64,000 nucleotides of DNA from an uncultured Metabacillus sp. (GCF_947503125.1 NZ_CANNCR010000004.1:144548-208547), one strand, 5' to 3'; numbered from the stretch's first letter, positions 27,976-36,742 are shown. Program-made: numbers and translations. Notes: a model not told the origin generated them from the sequence alone.

Positions 27976-28455
27976 TTATTTTGTTAATTCTACAATTTTT
28001 GCACCTACACAATCGACAAGAAGCTCAGGTTCAATTTCGATTTGCATCCCTATCTTTCCTGCACTTACAATCAGTTTATCTACCTGGCTTGCACTGCTAT
28101 CAATAAATGTCGGATAGTTTTTTTTCATGCCGATAGGCGAACAACCGCCGCGAATATATCCCGTCCATTTTTGTAGTTCCTTTACTGGAAGCATTTCAAG
28201 CTTTTTTTCACCTGCGGCTTTGGCAGCTTTTTTTAAATCAAGCTCCTCAGCTACAGGAATAACAAAGATGTAGAGGTTTTTTTCTCTATGAGCCACTAAG
28301 GTTTTAAAAACCGTTTCCATTGCTCTATTTATTTTTTCTGCGACAGCCGTTCCATGTATTAACCCATCTTGTGCATCATAGGTTAAAATATCGTATTTTA
28401 TTTTTTTCCCATCTAGAATTCTCATTGCATTCGTTTTACTGCTCATTTTGTTCAC
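27976..28455 (-). CDS. ybaK: YbaK/EbsC family Cys-tRNA(Pro) deacylase-like protein
   Basis: A 159-residue YbaK-type protein (SSKTNAMRILDGKKIKY at the start, VFKTLVAHREKNLYIFVIPV, KKAAKAAGEKKLEMLPVKELQKWTGYIRGGCSPIGMKK). The family hydrolyses mischarged Cys-tRNA(Pro). Lys in VFKTLV and GGCSPIG are the conserved active-site features. It ends a compact operon after the radical-SAM gene; 14 bases separate them. The start is GTG at 28455 or ATG at 28446. Confidence 0.88.
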   Translation of the reverse strand: MNKMSSKTNAMRILDGKKIKYDILTYDAQDGLIHGTAVAEKINRAMETVFKTLVAHREKNLYIFVIPVAEELDLKKAAKAAGEKKLEMLPVKELQKWTGYIRGGCSPIGMKKNYPTFIDSSASQVDKLIVSAGKIGMQIEIEPELLVDCVGAKIVELTK

Positions 28456-28469
28456 TTTTTCCTTTCCTT

Positions 28470-29288
28470 TTACGGCTCAAATCCTCGCTGACTTACATAT
28501 AATTGATCTTCTGGGAATACACGCGCTAGCCTATCATATACTTTTTTATATGCAATAGGACCATACCATTCTTCTAAGGCTAGTGTCTCATAAATCGCTT
28601 GAATTCCAAGCCTTTTTGTGCGCTTTCCGCCGCTGCCATCTCCCATAAAATAATCATCAATACAGACTCGATTAACAACAGACTTTAACGTTTCAGGAAA
28701 AGCTTCACTACTTGGCAGAACTGGGGCAATGGCTGCTTGTGTCGGTATCTTTGCCCCTCTTAATAACTCTAATGTTTTTAATCTAGCAGCAATTGGAGGA
28801 GCATCAGGAGTAAACTTCCTTCGGATCGTTTCGGAATCGGTTTCAATAGTCATACTTACCCGGACTTTCTCCTTTAAGGCTTGAAGCAAATCGATATCCC
28901 TGCGGACAAGCGGACTTCTTGTCTGCACTAGCAAGAAATCCGGCTGATCCTCTGCCATAACTTCCAGTAAAGAACGTGTTACTTTTTCCTTATGTTCGAT
29001 TGGCTGATAGGGATCTGTGCTTGATGACATAAAAATTGTAACCTTTCCTTTTTCTTTCGCTCTTTGCAGCTCCTTCTTTAGTATACGGGCAGCACCCTTT
29101 TTGACGTCAACCCACTTTCCCCATTCACCTTCTCTAAATAGCGATACAGGCATTTGCCGCACATAGCAATACGAACAAGCAAACGAGCAGCCTGTATACG
29201 GATTTAATGAATGAGTATAACCAGCAAGAAAGCCCGTCCCTTTATTAAGAAGCGTTTTCGGATTTTTATAGAAAAGTTCATGTTTCAT
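28470..29288 (-). CDS. Radical SAM protein, spore-photoproduct-lyase-like (COG1533)
   Basis: A 272-residue radical-SAM enzyme with the CxxxCxxC cluster motif CSFACSYC (Cys34, Cys38, Cys41). FMSSSTDPYQPIEHKEKVTR and VRVSMTIETDSETIRRKFTPDAPP are typical of the SplB-like COG1533 group, which lacks the C-terminal part of true spore photoproduct lyase. It overlaps the preceding ogt by four bases (ATGA), so the two are translationally coupled. Its reaction is unknown; the pairing with Ogt suggests a DNA or nucleotide repair role. Confidence 0.82.
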   Translation of the reverse strand: MKHELFYKNPKTLLNKGTGFLAGYTHSLNPYTGCSFACSYCYVRQMPVSLFREGEWGKWVDVKKGAARILKKELQRAKEKGKVTIFMSSSTDPYQPIEHKEKVTRSLLEVMAEDQPDFLLVQTRSPLVRRDIDLLQALKEKVRVSMTIETDSETIRRKFTPDAPPIAARLKTLELLRGAKIPTQAAIAPVLPSSEAFPETLKSVVNRVCIDDYFMGDGSGGKRTKRLGIQAIYETLALEEWYGPIAYKKVYDRLARVFPEDQLYVSQRGFEP

Positions 29289-29803
29289 CGTTGGTTTTCA
29301 AGCTCCAGAAGCATTGTCTTCATTTCCAATCCGCCGCGATAACCTGTAAGCTTGCCATTTTTCCCAACAACTCGATGGCAGGGAATAGTGATTAACACTG
29401 GATTCGCTCCAATTGCAGCTCCCACTGCACGAACAGCAGCTGGTTTATTAATTGCCTGTGCAATCTCTGAATAGACTCTGGTTTCTCCAAATGGAATCTC
29501 ACTAAGGGCATTCCACACAGCCATTTGAAAATCTGTTCCATGATAATCAAAAGAATTTGTAAAGCTCGTTCGTTCCCCTTCAAAATACTCAATGAGCTCC
29601 TTTGCATAAGGCTTAAGCTTCTCCTGATCTTCTATCACAAGGCTTCCTGGGAATCGTTTATCTGTCCATGCAATTAATTCGTCCTTCGGCATATTTTGTG
29701 AGCCTACGTAGCACAATCCTTTCTCTGTTGCCGCAAGATAGATGTTCCAATGTTTATGATTGAGCAATGACCAATAAATAGTAGGCTTCGTGTCGATTTT
29801 CAC
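29285..29803 (-). CDS. ogt: Methylated-DNA-[protein]-cysteine S-methyltransferase
   Basis: A 172-residue suicide methyltransferase. The active-site motif is ITIPCHRVVGKNG with acceptor Cys142. The DNA-binding helix is GETRVYSEIAQAINKPAAVRAVGAAIGANP, and GLEMKTMLLELE closes the domain. It removes methyl groups from O6-methylguanine. It is the first gene of an ogt/radical-SAM/ybaK operon. Confidence 0.92.
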   Translation of the reverse strand: MKIDTKPTIYWSLLNHKHWNIYLAATEKGLCYVGSQNMPKDELIAWTDKRFPGSLVIEDQEKLKPYAKELIEYFEGERTSFTNSFDYHGTDFQMAVWNALSEIPFGETRVYSEIAQAINKPAAVRAVGAAIGANPVLITIPCHRVVGKNGKLTGYRGGLEMKTMLLELENQR

Positions 29804-30129
29804 GTTTCATTGCCTCCTTTTAATCTCTCAAGAAAATTGCGTAGTGATTGTCCGGTCAATTATGCGTTGGCCTTCAAATATCACCCTCCCCTTAGATTAT
29901 ATCCTCTTTTAAGGGATAATGCTCTTATCTTTGAACTTATAACAGGTTACAAGGTACCAGAGATGACGGCTTTATATGGAAATCGTATTAAAATCGTACT
30001 GGTTGACAAAGCTAGTGCTAAAATTAAAGAGTAAAGAGGATTTAGGATTGCACCTCTCGACTCCTAAAAAGGATCTTACCTTATCGCGGCAAGATCTGCT
30101 TTTTCATTATCATATTATTTTTCATTATG
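29804..30129. other. Intergenic stretch with a possible remnant ORF
   Basis: A plus-strand frame (29810-30034, 74 codons) ends in LITGYKVPEMTALYGNRIKIVLVDKASAKIKE, which reads like real protein. However its first part is antisense to the ogt leader and it has no ribosome site. It may be the decayed tail of a lost gene. A bidirectional terminator follows it. Confidence 0.35.
30072..30105. terminator. Bidirectional terminator before the NAT gene end
   Basis: GATCTTaCC and GGcAAGATC pair around a short loop, with T runs on both strands (GCTTTTTC on plus, CTTTTTAGG on minus). It serves the NAT gene on the minus strand. Confidence 0.65.
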
Positions 30130-30933
30130 TTAATTAATCTTTTCCATATTATTTAATACGATTCCAAAATAATCACGTAACGCTTCTGCATATTCTTTTT
30201 TCGTATTCGGGGTGAATGTACGAACATCATCTTCTGTAAAAATGCGAAATTCATTTCCAGCTATCGTATTCCTTCCCTCATTTGTTCGAATTGCTGCCAT
30301 TGCAGCTTGGGTAAAGATCGATTCAGGAGCATTCTCACACCAATATGAGGTTGTGATAAAATCAATTGCCAGCTGAGGTTCTTCAGAAATAGAATAGAGC
30401 CAATTCCATTTTCCCTGCCTTTGCTCACAAAGAATCCAACCATATGTGGAATCCCGCTTTAGTTTATAAAACTCGCTGCCTTGTCCCTGCACCAAATTCT
30501 CTATCATTTTAATTGGCCTTCTCGGAGCAACACCACCTACACCAACGTCACATAGATACCTCTCCCCTTCTGCCTCAACAAGTAATACATGATGTCTCCG
30601 CATTGGCGGAGGATTTGGTTCATCACGCCAAAATCTGGCAAAGCAATCAATGACTTGGTAGCCTAGCTCTTTTAATAACCAACCAAACAAAGCATTTAAT
30701 TCAAAGCAATATCCACCCCGTCTGCGAATAACAATTTTGTCATATAAATCTTGAATTTCTAATGATAATGGTATTTTTTCCAATATATCAAAATTCTCAT
30801 ACGGTACGGTATGAACATGGCATTCCTGCAAACTTTCAAGTACTGCTGAGCTGGGATCTACTGAACCATCATAACCAATTCTATTCAGGTACCCGTGAAT
30901 TTCTGTCTTTATTTCAGCTTGATTATGCTTCAC
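30130..30933 (-). CDS. Arylamine N-acetyltransferase
   Basis: A 267-residue NAT with the full Cys-His-Asp triad at the expected spacing: Cys76 in RRGGYCFELN, His114 in RRHHVLLVE, and Asp129 in LCDVGVGG. The VPYENFDI segment near residue 43 is also diagnostic. NATs transfer acetyl from acetyl-CoA to arylamines and hydrazines. It is a single gene, closed by a bidirectional terminator. Confidence 0.9.
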   Translation of the reverse strand: MKHNQAEIKTEIHGYLNRIGYDGSVDPSSAVLESLQECHVHTVPYENFDILEKIPLSLEIQDLYDKIVIRRRGGYCFELNALFGWLLKELGYQVIDCFARFWRDEPNPPPMRRHHVLLVEAEGERYLCDVGVGGVAPRRPIKMIENLVQGQGSEFYKLKRDSTYGWILCEQRQGKWNWLYSISEEPQLAIDFITTSYWCENAPESIFTQAAMAAIRTNEGRNTIAGNEFRIFTEDDVRTFTPNTKKEYAEALRDYFGIVLNNMEKIN

Positions 30934-31077
30934 TTATATCAGTCCCTCTTATAAATTATGATTCTTTTTAAAAAAGGGTTGTTATTCATCTTAGATGAAA
31001 AGCATATCTAATTGATTTAACCATTCAATCAGCGAAATCTTTTCAAATATATCGGCCAATTGATAAAGTTTCTTCTA

Positions 31078-31974
31078 TTATTTTTCTTCTACAAATGTAT
31101 TGGTTAATGTACCTAATTTTTCAATTTCAACTGTGACTTCGTCTCCAGGCTGTATATATACTTGCTTTTCAACAGGGTAACCTAAAACAACGCCTTCTGG
31201 GGTACCTGTTAAGATCACATCCCCTGGTGTAAGTGTCATATGCTGTGATATGTAACTAACAATTTCATCTACGTAAAAGATCATATCGGACGTATTTGAA
31301 TCTTGGCGGACTTCACCATTTACATACGTTTTTAATTGAAGGTTGTTAGGATCCCCCACTTCATCCGCTGTTACGAGATATGGCCCCATCGGACTGAAAT
31401 CATCACAGGTCTTGCCAAGCAGCCATTGAGGTGTTCTTAATTGTAAGTCACGTGCTGATAGGTCATTGACTGTGCAATAGCCGAATATATAATCCAATGC
31501 TTCATCTTTGCTTACATATTTTGCTTTTTTTCCAATAACGACACCCAACTCTACTTCGTAATCTAATTGTTCGGTTACTTTTGGAACAGCAATTTCTCTT
31601 TTATGGCCAGTTAATGTATTATTAAATTTATTAAATAAAATCGGCACTTCCGGATATGGAGCATTTGTTTCATCCGCATGCTTGCGATAGTTTAATCCGA
31701 CACAAATGATTTTATTCGGTTGTGTGACACATGGTCCCCATTGAATTTCTTCTTCATTTTTTAGATATGCAGCATCATTCGATACTGAAAGAGTAGAAAT
31801 ATAATCTTCTAATTGAGAAACAGCTTCCTGACCGCCTGCAATAATTTCCATCACATTTGGTTGAATTTGATCATTTGGTTTTTCACTTAAGGCTGCTTCA
31901 ACGTCGATGATTCCTTTCTGAATTTTTACACCTAATGCTACCTTACCTTCTTTTATTAACGTTACGAGTTTCAT
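31078..31974 (-). CDS. Fumarylacetoacetase-family hydrolase, probable 2,4-diketo-3-deoxy-L-fuconate hydrolase
   Basis: A 298-residue FAH-fold enzyme. It has the core IICVGLNYRKHADET, the metal ligands in LDYEVELGVVIGKKAKYV, YCTVNDLSARDLQ, and LTPGDVILTGTPEGV. In the oxidative L-fucose/L-rhamnose route the last enzyme of this family splits 2,4-diketo-3-deoxy-fuconate or -rhamnonate to pyruvate and lactate. It is the last gene of a co-oriented set (two SDRs, UxaA-type dehydratase), which supports that role. The ribosome site is GAGGAGG. FAH-fold enzymes vary widely in substrate, so this is context-based. Confidence 0.75.
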   Translation of the reverse strand: MKLVTLIKEGKVALGVKIQKGIIDVEAALSEKPNDQIQPNVMEIIAGGQEAVSQLEDYISTLSVSNDAAYLKNEEEIQWGPCVTQPNKIICVGLNYRKHADETNAPYPEVPILFNKFNNTLTGHKREIAVPKVTEQLDYEVELGVVIGKKAKYVSKDEALDYIFGYCTVNDLSARDLQLRTPQWLLGKTCDDFSPMGPYLVTADEVGDPNNLQLKTYVNGEVRQDSNTSDMIFYVDEIVSYISQHMTLTPGDVILTGTPEGVVLGYPVEKQVYIQPGDEVTVEIEKLGTLTNTFVEEK

Positions 31975-32142
31975 AGAAATTTCCTCCTCATTTTATTACG
32001 ATAATCTGTGTGTCTTTTAAATCAGGCAATTGGAAGTCACCAATTGCTTCTAATCTGTCCTCTGACCTCAAGAGCCGAAACAACTTTTGAAAACCTTTCT
32101 TGTATTCGGGCAAAAACATTTTCAAAAAATAACACTATTTAT
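31975..32142. other. Gap inside the fucose operon with a small perfect hairpin
   Basis: GCAATTGG (32026-32033) and CCAATTGC (32040-32047) form an eight-base stem with no T run. It could moderate expression of the FAH gene or be a protein site. No ORF is seen. Confidence 0.35.
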
Positions 32143-32916
32143 TTATGCATCCTTGCCAAATACAACACCGCCATCAATATAAAGCGGAGAGCCCATCATA
32201 AACCTTGATTCTTCTGATGCTAGGAAAAGAGCTGCATAAGCCACATCCTCAGGTCTGCCTAAATCACCGCTTAATTGACGGGTCTTAATCTTTTCGATTG
32301 CTTCTTCCGGATTTTCATAAGATTGCTTTAAATAATTTTCTACAAAAGGAGTTAAGATGGTTCCTGGTAAGATCGCGTTTACACGAATATTGTAAGCAGC
32401 ATAGTCAACCTGCATTGATTTCGTTAAGGCTAATATCGCACCTTTTGTGGTTGAATAGGATGCACGGTCAGCTAGTCCCATTTCGGCAATGCATGAAGAC
32501 ATATTAATAATGGAACCTTTCTTTTGTTCTATCATATGCGGGAGTACAAATTTGCTTGGCAGCATGACGCCATTGATGTTTACATTGATTGTTTTGTTCC
32601 ACGCATCTAAATCTACTTCATGAAGCTTGCCGACTCCACTAATCCCAGCATTATTAAACAATACATCAATACGTCCATATTTGGTTAGTACTTCGTCGAC
32701 CATTACTTTAACAGAGCTTGCATCTGTAACATCGGCTTGAATGAAATAGGCATCGCCATTTGCTTCTTGGATTTCGGTTACCGTTTCTTTGCCGCTCTCA
32801 GCATTTAAATCATTAACAATAACAGATGCTCCTTCTTTTGCAAAAAGTAAAGCTGTACATTTACCAATACCTGATCCGGCACCTGTAATCAGGATCACTT
32901 TATCTTTCAATCTCAT
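32143..32916 (-). CDS. SDR dehydrogenase, probable 2-keto-3-deoxy-L-fuconate 4-dehydrogenase
   Basis: A 257-residue classical short-chain dehydrogenase. It has the cofactor motif TGAGSGIG (residues 11-18), NNAG, catalytic Ser in MSSCIA and YSTTK. Asp40 region VIVNDLN suggests NAD rather than NADP. The stretch KGAILALTKSMQVDYAAYNIRVNAILPGTI resembles the branch with 2-keto-3-deoxy-fuconate dehydrogenases. It would make 2,4-diketo-3-deoxy-L-fuconate for the FAH-family hydrolase downstream. Assignment is by family and context. Confidence 0.75.
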   Translation of the reverse strand: MRLKDKVILITGAGSGIGKCTALLFAKEGASVIVNDLNAESGKETVTEIQEANGDAYFIQADVTDASSVKVMVDEVLTKYGRIDVLFNNAGISGVGKLHEVDLDAWNKTINVNINGVMLPSKFVLPHMIEQKKGSIINMSSCIAEMGLADRASYSTTKGAILALTKSMQVDYAAYNIRVNAILPGTILTPFVENYLKQSYENPEEAIEKIKTRQLSGDLGRPEDVAYAALFLASEESRFMMGSPLYIDGGVVFGKDA

Positions 32917-32941
32917 ATTCTTTTATCCCCTCCTTCGTAGG

Positions 32942-33736
32942 TTAATGCTCCAAATGATCATCTGGCTGTGCCGCTTTAACTGTTAAGCCGCCGTCAACCA
33001 TTAATAAATGGCCATTAATTTGTTCCGCTTCATCTGAAGCTAAAAACACGACTGCATCTCCGATTTGCTTTGCTGTTCCCAACCGTTTCATCGGGTTTGC
33101 TTCAATTTCTTGGCGGCGGATTTCCGGGTCAGCAAGAAAATCGGTACACATATCTGTATCAATCGTGCTTGGTCCCACTGCATTTACATTGATGTTATAT
33201 TTCCCTAGCTCGATCGCCATCCCCTTTGTTAGCATATGACCGGCTGCTTTCGATGCTTGATAATGCGGTATGACTGGACTTGTTACCATTAGGCTGGCAG
33301 TTGATAATATGTTAATGATTTTCCCATTGCGCTTAGGAATCATCCGTTTGGCAGCTAATTGAGATGTAAGGAATATCCCTTTTACATTTGTATTGAATGT
33401 ACGGTCCCAAGTTTCTTCTGTTACTTGCATAAACGGCTCAAAAGGGGCAATTCCAGCGTTATTAACCAGGATTTCAATTTCGCCAAGCTGCTCCTCTACA
33501 GCAATGATCATAGCTTCCACATCCTGCTTCTTGCCAACATCGGCTTTTATCACCATGGCTTTCCTGCCAAGCTCTTCTACCTTTTTCTGAACTGCTATTG
33601 CCTGTTCTCTTAGACTATCAGTGTAATAATTGATAGCTACATCTGCTCCTTCTTCAGCCAATCTCATGACGATCGCCTCTCCGATGCCACGGTTACCTCC
33701 TGTAACTAAAGAAATCTTATTTAGTAAGCGCTTCAA
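32942..33736 (-). CDS. SDR dehydrogenase, probable L-fucose (aldose) 1-dehydrogenase
   Basis: A 264-residue classical SDR with TGGNRGIG (residues 13-20), NNAG, Ser in ILSTAS and YQASK. AGHMLTKGMAIELGKYNINVNAVGPSTIDTDM resembles L-rhamnose/L-fucose 1-dehydrogenases that oxidise the sugar to its lactone. It lies 25 bases before the other SDR and 18 bases after the dehydratase in one operon, giving the first oxidation step of the inferred pathway. It could also act on L-rhamnose or L-galactose. Confidence 0.7.
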   Translation of the reverse strand: MKRLLNKISLVTGGNRGIGEAIVMRLAEEGADVAINYYTDSLREQAIAVQKKVEELGRKAMVIKADVGKKQDVEAMIIAVEEQLGEIEILVNNAGIAPFEPFMQVTEETWDRTFNTNVKGIFLTSQLAAKRMIPKRNGKIINILSTASLMVTSPVIPHYQASKAAGHMLTKGMAIELGKYNINVNAVGPSTIDTDMCTDFLADPEIRRQEIEANPMKRLGTAKQIGDAVVFLASDEAEQINGHLLMVDGGLTVKAAQPDDHLEH

Positions 33737-33754
33737 TTTTATTCCACTCCTTCC

Positions 33755-34915
33755 CTATAAACTGATGCCAATTCTGCTGATACTAAATTCTTGATGACCT
33801 AAAATCTCTGCTTTTGTTAGTTGCCCAGATGCTACGCTGACAATTTCGTCAAATATCCTTTCCCCGGCTTGATAAAGCGTTTCCTTCCCTTGTAAAACAG
33901 GACTTGTATCAACATCAATATTGTCTGCCATTCGCTTCGCCATGACTTCGTTCCCGGAAATCTTGATAACCGGAACAATCGGATTCCCAGTCGGTGTCCC
34001 TCTGCCGGTTGTAAAGCATACAAGCTGAATGCCGCCCGCTGCCATCCCTGTGACACATTCAATATCATTTCCTGGCGAGTCCATAAAATAGAAACCTTTG
34101 CCTGGCACCTCACTGGCAAAATCAATGACACCTTGTAATGGAGCTGTACCAGCTTTACTTATACATCCTAATGATTTCTCCTCAATACTTGATAATCCTC
34201 CTTCAATATTTCCAGGACTAGGATTTCCGCCCCTCATATCAACCCCCATACGTTCGATCTCGGCTTCAAATTTGGCAATTGAATCATATAGCTTTTTCTT
34301 CACCTCTTCATTTACCGCTTTTTCAGCTAAAAGATGTTCCGCACCGATAATTTCAGTTGTTTCCCCCATGACGATGCTTCCGCCCTGTTTAATAATCAGA
34401 TCCGATGTCACTCCTAAGGCAGGATTGCTGCATAACCCCGATGTGGCATCAGATCCGCCGCATTTTACTCCAACAATTAGCTCTGAAAGAGAAATATCTT
34501 CATGTGGAATTTTTGCTATTTTTACTGAAAGTTCTTTTGCCAATTCTGTTCCTTTTTTTATAGTATTGACAGAACCGCCCTCGTCTTGAATATCAATCCA
34601 TATCACCGGCTTTCCCGTCTCAGCAATTTCATCTCTAATTTGCTCAGCATTCATAACCTCACAGCCAAGGCTTACAATTAAAACGGCACCAACATTCGGA
34701 TTTTTTCCCATCCCAACAAGAACCTTATGTGTCCTTTCTTTATCATCACCTACCTGGCTGCAGCCATGCTGATGCGGAATCGCTACCGATCCTGAGACCT
34801 GCTGTTGGATGCGAGTTACGACTTGATTGGCACAGATCACTGTCGGCATTAGCAGCAGATGATTACGGATCCCTACTTTCCCATCTGGTCTGCGATATCC
34901 TTTGATCATGGTCAT
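33755..34915 (-). CDS. UxaA/altronate-dehydratase family large subunit, probable L-fuconate dehydratase
   Basis: A 386-residue protein matching the C-terminal catalytic part of UxaA-type dehydratases. It has GYRRPDGKVGIRNHLL, HQHGCSQVGDDK, VKCGGSDATSGLCSNPALG and CFTTGRGTPTGNPIVPVIKISGN, with the cysteines and histidines expected for a metal centre. In family members L-fuconate and related acids are dehydrated to 2-keto-3-deoxy acids. It overlaps the small subunit by four bases (ATGA). Confidence 0.82.
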   Translation of the reverse strand: MTMIKGYRRPDGKVGIRNHLLLMPTVICANQVVTRIQQQVSGSVAIPHQHGCSQVGDDKERTHKVLVGMGKNPNVGAVLIVSLGCEVMNAEQIRDEIAETGKPVIWIDIQDEGGSVNTIKKGTELAKELSVKIAKIPHEDISLSELIVGVKCGGSDATSGLCSNPALGVTSDLIIKQGGSIVMGETTEIIGAEHLLAEKAVNEEVKKKLYDSIAKFEAEIERMGVDMRGGNPSPGNIEGGLSSIEEKSLGCISKAGTAPLQGVIDFASEVPGKGFYFMDSPGNDIECVTGMAAGGIQLVCFTTGRGTPTGNPIVPVIKISGNEVMAKRMADNIDVDTSPVLQGKETLYQAGERIFDEIVSVASGQLTKAEILGHQEFSISRIGISL

Positions 34916-35250
34916 ATTTTCACCTCTCCTTTTTCATGAAATGATTGATCTCCGCGGCCGCGAACACCGATTAGGTTATGTACATGAACATGCTCTCCTT
35001 GTTCAATGACTGCTGCAGCAACGCCAATTGACTCTCCATATTTAAGGATTGTTTCCCCAATTTCTATTCTTTTTAGAGCTAGTTTATGACCGAAGGCTAC
35101 ATCTTGTTTAGCTGTTAATGTACATATACGGTCTTCGATTTGAAATGATAGTACCTCACCTTTACTGACCGAGCGCAGCAATGTGACAACGCTATCATTT
35201 CGATTCATCACAATACATGAGATTCCTTCAGCAAATGATTTCTCATCCAT
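34912..35250 (-). CDS. UxaA-family dehydratase small subunit (SAF domain)
   Basis: A 112-residue SAF-domain protein (DSVVTLLRSVSKGEVLSF, AFGHKLALKRIEIGETILKYGESIGVA, GEHVHVHNLIG), equal to the N-terminal part of full-length UxaA. Splitting the enzyme into two overlapping genes is common in sugar-acid dehydratases. It is the first gene of the minus-strand catabolic operon and faces the divergent AraC regulator. Confidence 0.85.
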   Translation of the reverse strand: MDEKSFAEGISCIVMNRNDSVVTLLRSVSKGEVLSFQIEDRICTLTAKQDVAFGHKLALKRIEIGETILKYGESIGVAAAVIEQGEHVHVHNLIGVRGRGDQSFHEKGEVKI

Positions 35251-35311
35251 ATCTTTTTCTTCCTTTCAATCGAAAGTTATTCCTTATTTATCAGTCTATC
35301 AGCAGTATATT

Positions 35312-35347
35312 GTTATAAAAATTGCCAAAATTGACTTCTTTGTATCA
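35312..35347. promoter_or_regulatory. Degenerate third copy of the 43-bp box, divergent AraC/fucose region
   Basis: The segment beginning GTTATAAAAATTGCC matches the 43-bp box at 49994 at about 23 of 36 positions, including TATAAAAATT and the TTGA/TTT spacing. It lies between the AraC gene and the catabolic operon. Confidence 0.35.
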
Positions 35348-35357
35348 AATTTTGATA
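35343..35357. promoter_or_regulatory. Perfect palindrome in the divergent AraC/fucose promoter region
   Basis: TATCAAATTTTGATA has seven-base perfect arms around one base. It is 41 bases upstream of the AraC start and is a candidate operator. Confidence 0.4.
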
Positions 35358-35397
35358 TATTATAGAAATAAGAGTATGAGTGAGGTGTTCGTTAAAA

Positions 35398-36267
35398 ATG
35401 ATGCCAATTCGAAAACAATTTGAATCTGAAAAATCATTTCCTTTCCAAATGGTCTATAAACAAACGAAAGGACTTCAGCATGAACTGCCTGAGCATACTC
35501 ATGAATGGTTAGAAATTGTGATGATTCATGAAGGAAAAGGGACATTTTTCATTGACCAAACGTTTTATGATTTACAGAAAGATGACCTGATCATTATTCC
35601 AAGTAATACGATCCACCGTGGCATACCAGATAAGGGTCATTCCCTCACATCAACTGCTATTTTCTTTAGTCCCGCCCTACTAAATAATTCTATTTTTGGA
35701 AAGAGTTTTTTATATTTGAAGATTTTTGAGGAATCAAAGAAAGAGAAGAATTATAAATACTCATTAGAATCAAACCATCTCCTTCAATTAAAAGAATATA
35801 TCGATACGCTTATGAATGAAGTGGAGACAGAAAACCCGGACCAAGTGAATGCCATCCTTTTATGGTTGCATGTGACATTGCTTCATCTAAATCGACATTG
35901 CCTTACCTGGAAAAGAAGAGTTACTAACCAAGTCTCCTCTTTCGGTCCCGAATGGTTTAAAGCAGCATTAATTTATATTGATCAACATTTAAACTCGAAT
36001 TTAGATTTAAATTCACTCTCAACACGGTTTTCCGTTTCAGCTGCTCATTTTAGCCGTGTCTTTAAACAGCTGATTGGCATTAATGTGACTGATTATATTG
36101 CTATGAAACGGATTTTATTAGCAAAGGACCTTCTTAGTAGTGGTAATGAAAAGATTTCAATAGTTGCAGAACAATGTGGATTTACGAGTATGCCCCATTT
36201 CTTTCGAACATTTAAGAAGCTGACCTCGATGACACCATCGGAGTATCGTAAGAAGATGAGTATGTAA
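35398..36267 (+). CDS. AraC-family regulator of the fucose operon (intact paralogue)
   Basis: A 289-residue regulator with a cupin domain (EHTHEWLEIVMIHEGKGTFFID, HTIHRG-type core at NTIHRGIP) and a C-terminal AraC pair (FSVSAAHFSRVFKQLIGINVTDYIAMKR, AEQCGFTSMPHFFRTFKKLTSMTPSEYR). It is divergent from the dehydratase/SDR/FAH operon and probably activates it. A closely similar but frameshifted copy lies at 50080. The ATG at 35398 has GAGGTG upstream and matches the copy's N-terminus better than the GTG at 35380. Confidence 0.85.
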   Translation: MMPIRKQFESEKSFPFQMVYKQTKGLQHELPEHTHEWLEIVMIHEGKGTFFIDQTFYDLQKDDLIIIPSNTIHRGIPDKGHSLTSTAIFFSPALLNNSIFGKSFLYLKIFEESKKEKNYKYSLESNHLLQLKEYIDTLMNEVETENPDQVNAILLWLHVTLLHLNRHCLTWKRRVTNQVSSFGPEWFKAALIYIDQHLNSNLDLNSLSTRFSVSAAHFSRVFKQLIGINVTDYIAMKRILLAKDLLSSGNEKISIVAEQCGFTSMPHFFRTFKKLTSMTPSEYRKKMSM

Positions 36268-36276
36268 AAACATAAT

Positions 36277-36371
36277 GCGGCTGTCTCAGTTTCCTTATAC
36301 ACATATTATAGAGGACCATATGAAATCCTTTATAGTAAGGTTTACTTTAGAGGCAAATTGAGACAGCCGCA
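36277..36371. repeat. Long inverted repeat after the AraC gene
   Basis: GCGGCTGTCTCA (36277) and TGAGACAGCCGC (ending 36371) are perfectly complementary around about 70 bases; neither arm is followed by a T run. The loop contains a smaller hairpin (CCTTTATAGTAAGG). It may be a large terminator or a small mobile-element remnant. Confidence 0.5.
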
Positions 36372-36384
36372 ATAGCTATTTATA

Positions 36385-36550
36385 AAAAAAGCGCAAGGCG
36401 CCTGCCTATCGGCGACAAGCATAAGGCGAACAGGAATAGAAGGTGTACTTTACCTTCAATTCCTGTTTGACTTATGACCTCGAGCCGATGGCGCCTGGAG
36501 CTAGATTCAGAAACGCAAGCTATGTTAAGAAAATATATAAATTCTGATAT
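36385..36550 (+). repeat. Dispersed palindromic repeat, copy C
   Basis: It starts AGCGCAAGGCGCC and has a central hairpin at 36429-36467 (AACAGGAATAGAAGGTgtactttACCTTCAATTCCTGTT, split here at the loop). The right arm is GCCGATGGCGCC GGAGCTAGA. The 3' part through about 36550 is nearly base-for-base identical to copy E for over 60 bases. Confidence 0.8.
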
Positions 36551-36556
36551 TATAAG

Positions 36557-36576
36557 AAAAGGTTTTTCAACCTTTT
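36557..36576. terminator. Small palindrome, terminator-like
   Basis: AAAAGGTT and AACCTTTT pair around four bases, with A and T runs on either side. It lies in the gene-free stretch 36551-36711, which also holds ATCACGT/ACGTGAT (36625-36646) and no ORF I support. Confidence 0.4.
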
Positions 36577-36711
36577 AATAGGAGATAACTAGAAAGTCAA
36601 AGATTTGAAAAGCAATTAATTGTTATCACGTTGTTTCGCACGTGATTTTCCACCTTTTTCCCGCTTTACACAACAGTAAAACAAGCCCTATATGTCTTCT
36701 TCAAAAAAAAG

Positions 36712-36742
36712 GAAAGACTGCCAGGTTTCCTGGGCAGCCTAT
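36712..36742 (-). terminator. Terminator of the L,D-transpeptidase gene
   Basis: GGCTGCCCAGG and CCTGGCAGTC pair on the minus strand and are followed by TTTCCTTTTTTTT. Confidence 0.75.

Noticed and set aside
29810..30034. A 74-residue plus-strand protein
   Set aside because: No ribosome site, and its 5' part lies in the ogt upstream region. I keep it only as a possible remnant.
34098..34589. Plus-strand ORF of 163 codons within the UxaA gene
   Set aside because: Antisense to a well-conserved dehydratase with no start context; a composition effect.
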